The notes under the pieces are model-generated. The model saw nothing but the letters and a program-made list of their open reading frames with translations. It was not told the origin of the DNA and made no database searches. Positions 4,495-8,928 of a DNA stretch of 8,928 nt are shown one piece after another (position 1 is the stretch's first letter; every line of letters begins with the position of its first letter). Position numbers and translations under genes: made by a program. The stretch lies in the NCBI GenBank assembly GCA_034007245.1, contig JAVERH010000093.1:1-8928 (forward strand), in the 5' to 3' direction. This stretch comes from Anaerosoma sp034007245. Lineage in GTDB: Bacteria > Actinomycetota > Coriobacteriia > Anaerosomatales > Anaerosomataceae.

Positions 4495-5778
4495 ATGAGG
4501 AGTCAGCGTGCTCGCACGATGCTGCTGTGTGCACTGCTCGGGGTCATCTGTGTGGTGCTGCCCGGCTGCGTGACACCCACCATGACCGGCCCGCTGTTGG
4601 TCCCCTCCGGCCCGCCGCAGAACTCCGACACTCAGGCCGACCCAAACGACGGTCTTACGGAGGCGATCAATGACTTCGGTCTCGAACTCGTCTCGGCGGC
4701 ATCTGCCAACGACAACGACAACACGATAGTCTCTCCCGTTTCCGTTCACGCGGCGCTCTCGATGACTGCCAACGGCGCAGACGGAGAGACGGCGGGGCAG
4801 ATGCGCGAAGTGTTGCGAACCGACGCGATGACCACGATGGATGCCAACAACCAGTGGGCATCACTGCTGACGGGGCTCGGCTCGCGCGGTACGAGCCAGC
4901 GTCTCGAAATCGCCAACTCGCTCTGGGCGAGTGACGACGTCGCGTTCATGAAGCCCTTCATCGACGCTGACCGCGACTACTTTGGCGCACAGGTGTCTAC
5001 GCTCGACTTCGAGAGGGACGATGTCGCCTCCGCGATCAACGGTTGGGTCTCGAAGAACACGCGGGAGATGATCACCCGCATCGTCGACGACGTGCCCGAC
5101 GATGTAGGACTCTATCTCGCGAACGCGGCCTACTTTGAAGGGGACTGGGTGACCCCCTTTGACCATGAACGCACGCTCGAGCAGCCCTTCACGCGCCCTG
5201 ACGGTTCGATGCGCGACGTGGAGATGATGCACATGACCGAGCAGATGCCCTACTACGAGAACACGGTGCTGAAGGCGACCCGGCTGATGTACAAGGGCAA
5301 TGACTCGGCGTTCTACGTCTTGCTGCCCAAACCAGGCGTGAGCCTCGACGCGGCACTGGCGAGCACGCAGGCCGCCGAATTCGCGGAGATGCGCGCGGCC
5401 ATGACATCCGGGGCCATGACCGAGGTGATCCTCGGCCTGCCCAAGCTCGACGCCGACTTCTCCTCCAGACTCAAGGAGCCGCTGTCTGCCATGGGCATGC
5501 CGCGCGCATTCGACGAGCGGGAGGCGCAGTTCTCCGACATCGCCGACGTACTCGGTCCTCTCTACATCGGCGATGTGTACCACAAGGCGAAGATCAGGGT
5601 GGACGAGAAGGGGACCGTTGCGGCGGCAGCTACGGCTGTCGAGATCGCGGCGTTATCGGCCGCACCTACGGTGGAACGAGCGATGGTCGTCTGTGATCGC
5701 CCGTATGCATTCGCCATCGTCGACGAGCGAAGCGGCGCTATGTTGTTCCTGGGGACCATCAACGATCCCGGAGAGTAG
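4495..5778 (+). CDS. Serpin (serine protease inhibitor) lipoprotein
   Basis: This 427-residue protein starts at the ATG 8 nt after GGGAGG (4481-4486). An ATG at 4477 is in frame but lacks a ribosome site. The signal peptide ends in a lipobox-like LPGC with Cys25, then a Pro/Ser/Asp linker to about residue 52. The serpin domain fills the rest (about 370 residues): NTIVSPVSVHAALSMTANGA near the N end, then ANAAYFEGDW, and a C-terminal CDRPYAFAIVDERSGAMLFL followed by GTINDP. The reactive-centre hinge EKGTVAAAAT (371-380) has Gly at P15, Thr at P14 and Ala at P12-P9, as in inhibitory serpins. Counting from it gives P1 Leu387 and P1' Ser388, suggesting a chymotrypsin-, elastase- or subtilisin-like target. 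It would act outside the cell, tethered to the membrane. Confidence 0.93.
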   Translation: MRSQRARTMLLCALLGVICVVLPGCVTPTMTGPLLVPSGPPQNSDTQADPNDGLTEAINDFGLELVSAASANDNDNTIVSPVSVHAALSMTANGADGETAGQMREVLRTDAMTTMDANNQWASLLTGLGSRGTSQRLEIANSLWASDDVAFMKPFIDADRDYFGAQVSTLDFERDDVASAINGWVSKNTREMITRIVDDVPDDVGLYLANAAYFEGDWVTPFDHERTLEQPFTRPDGSMRDVEMMHMTEQMPYYENTVLKATRLMYKGNDSAFYVLLPKPGVSLDAALASTQAAEFAEMRAAMTSGAMTEVILGLPKLDADFSSRLKEPLSAMGMPRAFDEREAQFSDIADVLGPLYIGDVYHKAKIRVDEKGTVAAAATAVEIAALSAAPTVERAMVVCDRPYAFAIVDERSGAMLFLGTINDPGE

Positions 5779-5789
5779 GTTGCTTGATG

Positions 5790-5858
5790 GCCTGACGTTG
5801 CCGCGTCCGGCCCAGCATACGGATCAACCTGACTCGCTTCGCTCGCAGGTCATCCGTG
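5790..5858 (+). other. Degenerate attC-like element 8 after the serpin gene
   Basis: An R''-like GCCTGAC (5790-5796), identical to that at 3044, begins 12 bases after the serpin stop. Downstream, CGGATcaACCTG (5820-5831) pairs with CAGGTcATCCG (5846-5856), 10 bp with a small asymmetric internal loop. The loop ACTCGCTTCGCTCG nearly matches the loop of site 6. No clear R' box follows. A transcription terminator is an alternative reading, but there is no T-run. Confidence 0.35.
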
Positions 5859-5888
5859 AAACGCTCGATGGAAAGGGTGGTTGTGCTG

Positions 5889-6365
5889 ATGAGGCGAATT
5901 CTGCGCGTCCTGGCAGTATGCGGAGTGTCGCTCATTCTACTCGGATGTACTGCTCCGAGCCCACCCCCCGCGCCACAATCCAGCTTGGCGCCGCGTTCAC
6001 AGTCGGCGACCGGCATTGGCGAAGGCCTTCGCCTGACTGTGACAGTCGACCTGCCGGTTCGCGCAGCGTCGGTAACGACCATCGCGATCGAAGCATTCAA
6101 CTCGACTGAAGAGACGCTCACGGCCGGCGCGATTCATCGGTTCGAGGTCACCGATGCATCAGGCGAGATCGTGGATGGGACCGATAGCCGGAAGTTCGCG
6201 ATCATGAGCGTGCCTGTGCCGCCGGGAACCGCATACTCGACAACGGTCGCTTTCACACTGCCCTCGCCCGGCGAGTATCTGTTCTCGATGCCGGAGGCTG
6301 TGATGCAGGACGGGATTCCGCTGACCCTCGACCTTCAGGCGGTCGGCCGGGGAGACGGTGGTTAA
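5889..6365 (+). CDS. Lipoprotein with an Ig-like, possibly BsuPI-type domain
   Basis: This 158-residue protein starts at the ATG 8 nt after AAGGGTGG (5873-5880). The earlier in-frame GTG 5856 and ATG 5868 would add residues before the signal peptide. The signal peptide ends in LLGC with Cys20; a Pro/Ser linker follows to about 40. Residues 45-150 form a beta-sandwich-like domain with LRLTVTVDLPV, a VTTIAIEAFNSTEETLTAG segment, HRFEVTDASGEIV, a PVPPGTAYSTTVAF strand turn and GEYLFSMP. The order of N-S/T, phrase 'FEVTDASGEIV' and 'PPGT' resembles the intracellular protease inhibitor BsuPI fold, but similar patterns occur in other Ig-like domains. The TAA stop lies inside the R''-like box GGTTAAC. 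Confidence 0.75.
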   Translation: MRRILRVLAVCGVSLILLGCTAPSPPPAPQSSLAPRSQSATGIGEGLRLTVTVDLPVRAASVTTIAIEAFNSTEETLTAGAIHRFEVTDASGEIVDGTDSRKFAIMSVPVPPGTAYSTTVAFTLPSPGEYLFSMPEAVMQDGIPLTLDLQAVGRGDGG

Positions 6366-6453
6366 CAAGCGCCTCGACACCGACTCGCCGCGTTGGCCCG
6401 TACTTCCGGTCGGGTCATGTACGCGCTACGCTGAGATGAACCACGAGTTGATC
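6360..6453 (+). other. Half attC site 9 (left half only recognisable)
   Basis: GGTTAACAAGCGCCTCG (6360-6376) has the R''-plus-left-arm signature of this array, including the upstream gene's stop codon. No complementary right arm is found before GTTGATC (6447-6453), the only GTT box at a fitting distance. The site is probably decayed and may mark the end of the recognisable array. Confidence 0.45.
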
Positions 6454-6516
6454 GGGTGACCCTCAGGGTGCGTGCTGCGGGTCATCGCACGTCGCGTCGG
6501 ATGGATTGGAGTGGGA
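6454..6516. repeat. Short palindrome upstream of the GNAT gene
   Basis: ACCCT-C-AGGGT (6459-6469) is a perfect inverted repeat partly overlapped by GGGT-GA-CCC. It could be an operator for the acetyltransferase operon. No clear -10 or -35 box accompanies it, so the role is open. Confidence 0.3.
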
Positions 6517-7041
6517 ATGGGGGATTCCTACAGGGTCGTCTCCGCTCTCCTCGAACACGTTTCCGTGCTTCCGGACATTGAGCGCGGGGCCGCAGAGTTG
6601 TTCGGAGACGCCGTGCCGGCGGAGTTGTCTGAGCACGTCACTCCCGCATCCGTCTTTCTCGCCGCCCAGCAAGACGGCACGCTCTGGGTGGCGCTCGGCC
6701 CGGACGAGCTCCCCGTCGGGTTCGTGCGCGTGGTCGTGACAGACGCGCGCGTCCACCTGGCTGAGCTCGACGTGCTTCCCGCCCACGGACGTCGGGGTGT
6801 CGGTACGGCACTCGTCGGGGCTGTGGAGGACTGGGCGCGCTCGAAACACTATGAGGAGATCACGCTCACCACCTATCGCGACCTGCCGTGGAACGCGCCG
6901 TTCTATGCCGGTCTAGGATACCGCGTCGTCCCGGAATCCGAGTGGGATAGTGAGACGCGCCGACGGTTCGAAGACGAGGCAGGGCTCAAGTCGGAGCTGG
7001 ACAAGCGTGTCGCCATGCGCAAGCGGTTCGTCGCCGCCTGA
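6517..7041 (+). CDS. GNAT-family N-acetyltransferase
   Basis: This 174-residue protein starts at the ATG 5 nt after GGAG (6508-6511). It shows the GNAT fold: an N-terminal substrate-binding part (YRVVSALLEHVSVLPDIERG), and strand 4 LAELDVLPAH followed by the acetyl-CoA pyrophosphate loop GRRGVGTAL (91-99). The later motif LTTYRDLPWNAPFYAGLGYR (117-136) has the NAPFY-GLGY block, where Tyr130 sits at the usual general-acid position. The C-terminal RVAMRKRF is typical of a subgroup with unassigned substrates. It likely transfers an acetyl group from acetyl-CoA to an amine; the substrate is unknown. Nineteen bases separate it from the next lipoprotein gene, so they may be co-transcribed. Confidence 0.88.
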   Translation: MGDSYRVVSALLEHVSVLPDIERGAAELFGDAVPAELSEHVTPASVFLAAQQDGTLWVALGPDELPVGFVRVVVTDARVHLAELDVLPAHGRRGVGTALVGAVEDWARSKHYEEITLTTYRDLPWNAPFYAGLGYRVVPESEWDSETRRRFEDEAGLKSELDKRVAMRKRFVAA

Positions 7042-7060
7042 CCGCACCGAGGAGGATGAC

Positions 7061-7660
7061 ATGGCAGAATCACGGAAGCACCGCACGATCATCGTGGGCA
7101 TCATACTGGTGGCACTACTGCTCTTCGGCTGCGACTTCTTCGATGGGTTCGCGAGCGACCCGGGGCCCAGAGAAGGCGAGTCGGCCTACCCGAATCCGTA
7201 TGACGACACGTACTACCCGCCGGAAGAGGCCGAAAGCGAGCAGTCTCAGGACACCGCAGGCCCCGATCAGGCGGAAGGGGCGCTCACCGGGGCGCAGGAC
7301 ACTCCCGCCACGGGGCCCATCACCGCCCAGGAGATCGCCGGCACGTACAGCGCGAACGCATCGCTGTCGAGTACCGTGGCGGACGTGGAGGCTGACAAGA
7401 GCCTTCCGGTCACAGTGCAACTCAACGAGAACGGCACCGGTACGGCGACGGTGAACGGCTACAGTGGCACAGCGCAGTTCTCGGGCACCAGGGTCACGTT
7501 CTCCGTGACCATGGAGGAGGGCGGTCAATCGGTCGTGTGCAACTACACGGGCACCTCGGCCAGAGGCGAGGAGGCCGGTCAGATGGCGATAACCGGGACC
7601 ATGAACTGCTCCCTGATGGGCGTCACCTTCGCATACTACGACTGGACGGCGTACAAGTAG
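7061..7660 (+). CDS. Lipoprotein with a beta-rich C-terminal domain
   Basis: This 199-residue protein starts at an ATG after a strong GAGGAGGA (7049-7056), about 5 nt away. Its signal peptide ends in LFGC with Cys24. Residues 25-88 are an acidic, Tyr/Pro/Gln-rich linker (PNPYDDTYYPPEEAE is in it). Residues 92-199 begin EIAGTYSANASLSSTVADVE and continue as alternating short strands with TGTATVNGYSGTAQFSG and VTFSVTMEEGG, like a small lipocalin-type barrel. Two cysteines (VVCNYTG, MNCSL) could form a disulfide outside the cell. The family is not recognised beyond this. Its stop directly abuts the next gene's GTG. Confidence 0.8.
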   Translation: MAESRKHRTIIVGIILVALLLFGCDFFDGFASDPGPREGESAYPNPYDDTYYPPEEAESEQSQDTAGPDQAEGALTGAQDTPATGPITAQEIAGTYSANASLSSTVADVEADKSLPVTVQLNENGTGTATVNGYSGTAQFSGTRVTFSVTMEEGGQSVVCNYTGTSARGEEAGQMAITGTMNCSLMGVTFAYYDWTAYK

Positions 7661-8299
7661 GTGCAGACCGAGAATCCGCAGGCATCGCCTGCATTGAATG
7701 GATCCGCCGCACAAACGGCGCTCTTCAGCGTCTCCTTCGAACAAACGGAGGAGGATGTGGTGGCGATGCTGAGTGACCTGCGTATCGTCGGCCCACTCAG
7801 GCGGCAACGCCAGAGGCGCATCGCGGTGCTGTGGGTCTCATTGGGGGCGAACGGACTACTCGTCTTCTGGTCCTTGCTGGATGGCGAAACCACGGTGAGC
7901 GCCTTCCTTCTGGGTGCTGCGCTCATCACCGGGGCGCTCCTCATCGCGTCGCTCGCGGGACTCGCCGCAGGCAGACGTCGGGCACGCGACCGTCTCCGAG
8001 CCGACCTCTTGTATCGAATGTCGGTCCTGGGGACGCAGACGGTGCTGGCAACAGAACACGTCATTCAAAGCGGGGGAGCCCTGCAGCAGATCAGTACCTG
8101 TTGGGAGCTCGTGAGCGAGGTCGCCCATGGGCGCCATTCAGTGATCCTGTTCAGCGGCGACCGCTACCTACTGGGGGTGCCCTTCCGCGCGTTCTCTGCG
8201 CCCGAGGCGATCGTGGACTTCGAGGCGTTGGTTCTCCGGCGGTCCGCGGGGCGCCTGACACGCGTTGCGGCCGACGCCGGGACGCCGTCGGTAGCCTGA
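7661..8299 (+). CDS. YcxB-like membrane protein
   Basis: This 212-residue protein starts at a GTG touching the previous stop codon (TAGGTG). There is no strong ribosome site, so coupling to the upstream gene is likely; no better in-frame start precedes the first helix. An N-terminal strand (LFSVSFEQTEEDV) and a basic stretch (RRQRQRR) precede two transmembrane helices at about 54-73 and 80-103. A cytoplasmic domain at 125-192 has QQISTCWELVSEVAHGRHSV, then ILFSGDRYLLGVPFRAFSAP and an acid helix. This is the pattern of the YcxB-like family, whose function is not established. Length is typical. Confidence 0.72.
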   Translation: MQTENPQASPALNGSAAQTALFSVSFEQTEEDVVAMLSDLRIVGPLRRQRQRRIAVLWVSLGANGLLVFWSLLDGETTVSAFLLGAALITGALLIASLAGLAAGRRRARDRLRADLLYRMSVLGTQTVLATEHVIQSGGALQQISTCWELVSEVAHGRHSVILFSGDRYLLGVPFRAFSAPEAIVDFEALVLRRSAGRLTRVAADAGTPSVA

Positions 8300-8320
8300 G
8301 AGGTTCTGAGGTGGTGGAGC

Positions 8321-8572
8321 ATGAGACGTGAAGTCAAGCGCCTCGACACGGATCGCATTCTTCGCGAGTACCCGACCATCGTTCAGGAGCTGCCCGGGTG
8401 GTTCTTCCGTGTCCGGGAGACGTCGAATCTGGTGTGGCGCGGCGAGGGCATCGATGTCTGGGGCCGGCGTGTATCTCACCCCGCCGAGGACCCCGATTCC
8501 GCTATCAAAGCAGCGATCGACGCCGCGCGTCTCGTCCAGACCTGCCTCACGGGAGATGCGGACATTCGTTGA
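8321..8572 (+). CDS. Small protein of unknown function
   Basis: This 83-residue protein starts at an ATG 6 nt after GAGGTGG (8308-8314) and 21 bases after the YcxB-like gene. It is soluble and basic at the N end (MRREVKRLDTDRILREYP), with a central IVQELPGWFFRVRETSNLVW and a C-terminal alpha helix (SAIKAAIDAARLVQTCL). No signal peptide or membrane segment is seen. I do not recognise the family. Codon use matches its neighbours and the ribosome site is plausible, so it is probably a real gene. Confidence 0.6.
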   Translation: MRREVKRLDTDRILREYPTIVQELPGWFFRVRETSNLVWRGEGIDVWGRRVSHPAEDPDSAIKAAIDAARLVQTCLTGDADIR

Positions 8573-8720
8573 CCGGGGGGCGTCGGTACGCCGCCGCCCA
8601 CGTGTGAGTACTCACTCGCGCCCGGGACAGGCATGTCAGACCGCTCGGCTACACTTCGGAGCATTGGTGCACAGCGGTAGCATTCGGCGGGATACGGCAT
8701 CTGAGGCAGCAAGGAGAGAC
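8573..8720. promoter_or_regulatory. Intergenic region with a perfect 12-bp palindrome
   Basis: GTGAGTACTCAC (8604-8615) is a perfect palindrome and a likely protein-binding site. GGCTACACT (8647-8655) repeats the hexamer TACACT found in attC loops and in the first TA promoter, and could be a -10 box, but no good -35 is at 17 bp. No complete attC can be built from the region. Confidence 0.35.
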
Positions 8721-8928
8721 ATGGCGCGCTTCGTCGGCACTGTCCAGGACTACCACCACTTCATCGGACCACGGATCCGCAACGTGGTGAATCAGGCCGC
8801 CGCGCCGGCCCGGAAGAGCCGGGGCGGAGTGTGCGAGCACTGCGGCGAGAAGCATGAGCTGCAGTCTGCTCATGTGCACGGTCGTGACCGCCGCACGTTG
8901 ATCGAGCGTGTGCTGACGCCGTACACAC
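8721..8928 (+). CDS. CxxC/HNH-like small protein, truncated by window end
   Basis: The ATG follows AAGGAG (8711-8716) by 4 nt, and 69 codons are present before the window ends. The N-terminal segment has VGTVQDYHHFIGPRIRNVV. A zinc-ribbon-like motif CEHCG (residues 38-42) is followed by HELQSAHVHGRD (45-56), where His51 and His53 could complete a metal site as in HNH-type nucleases. The rest is RRTLIERVL. Small uncharacterised proteins with this CxxC...SAHxHG layout exist, some near mobile elements; nuclease activity is an inference and the C-terminal part cannot be seen. Confidence 0.7.
   Translation, partial: MARFVGTVQDYHHFIGPRIRNVVNQAAAPARKSRGGVCEHCGEKHELQSAHVHGRDRRTLIERVLTPYT

Larger units (their letters stand above)
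1..6453 (+). mobile_element. Integron gene-cassette array (clear to about 4416, degenerate to about 6453)
   Basis: Successive small gene units, all on the + strand, are each followed by an imperfect inverted-repeat element of 70-100 bp. The recurring signature is CTAACAAGCGCTTCCAGC-like sequence shortly after a stop codon, then GCTGAAGCGC, then GTTAG. Boxes, arm asymmetry and position just 3' of each gene match integron attC sites. Using the usual crossover between G and TT of the R' box, the clear cassettes are 77-835, 836-1581, 1582-2173 and 2174-2953. Later junctions at about 3105 and 4410 have altered R' boxes. No integrase, attI or Pc promoter is visible, so whether the array is active cannot be judged here. 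The right boundary is uncertain. Confidence 0.85.

Noticed and set aside
5820..5856. Rho-independent terminator after the serpin gene
   Set aside because: The stem is strong but no T-run follows, and the loop matches that of the attC-like element at 3065. It is kept as a degenerate attC candidate.
1..6453. Reading the repeats as transposon ends, REP elements or a CRISPR array
   Set aside because: There is no transposase or target duplication. The repeats are imperfect, 70-100 bp, oriented and placed 3' of each gene with R''/R' boxes, and spacing is gene-sized, which fits attC instead.
6366..8349. 15-base identity CAAGCGCCTCGACAC at 6366-6380 and 8335-8349, possibly a second attC remnant
   Set aside because: The second copy lies in the coding start of a plausible gene with no R'' or right arm. 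A match of this length can arise by chance in GC-rich sequence of this size.
8573..8720. A complete attC before the last gene
   Set aside because: Apart from the loop-like GGCTACACT, no R'' box, paired arms or R' box at suitable distances could be found.
1..8928. tRNA, rRNA or riboswitch genes
   Set aside because: No cloverleaf, ribosomal RNA segment or known riboswitch core was recognised on either strand.

Overview
This window is most likely part of an integron gene-cassette array from a high-GC bacterium. Every gene I can support lies on the + strand. From position 1 to about 4.4 kb, and in decayed form to about 6.45 kb, compact one-to-three-gene units are separated by attC-like recombination sites. 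The best sites have an R'' box (RYYYAAC-like, e.g. GTCTAAC), a left arm such as GCGCTTCCAGC, a variable terminal loop, a right arm such as GCTGAAGCGC and an R' box (GTTAGAC-like). The arms are complementary apart from one or two unpaired bases, as in integron attC sites. No integrase gene, attI site or Pc promoter is in the window, so it may be the interior or tail of a larger array or a cluster without an integrase. Taxonomy is inference only: high GC, a likely leaderless gene and TANNNT-type -10 boxes fit an actinobacterium, but no marker gene confirms this.

Layout. Cassette A (about 77-835) holds a HigB/HigA-type toxin-antitoxin (TA) pair. Cassette B (836-1581) holds a Phd/YefM-ParE pair. 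Cassette C (1582-2173) holds one small lipoprotein. Cassette D (2174-2953) holds an AbrB-VapC pair. Next come a short segment with no recognisable + strand gene (2954-3105), a cassette with a lipoprotein, a small one-helix ORF and a membrane protein (3106-4410), a serpin lipoprotein (about 4411-5789) and another lipoprotein with a beta-rich domain (5889-6365). From 6.45 kb to the end no convincing attC is visible. That part holds a GNAT acetyltransferase, a lipoprotein, a YcxB-like membrane protein, a small unknown protein and the start of a CxxC/HNH-like protein that runs off the end.

How it fits together. Each TA cassette carries its own promoter, with an inverted repeat over the -10 box that looks like an autoregulatory operator, and would stabilise the array. 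The lipoprotein, membrane and serpin cassettes are cargo acting at the cell surface. The strongest internal evidence for cassettes is that in A, C and D the first 9-10 bases of the cassette are the exact reverse complement of the bases at its own 3' end. This is expected if each moved as a circle with a paired R'/R'' box. No gene-free stretch exceeds 300 bases.
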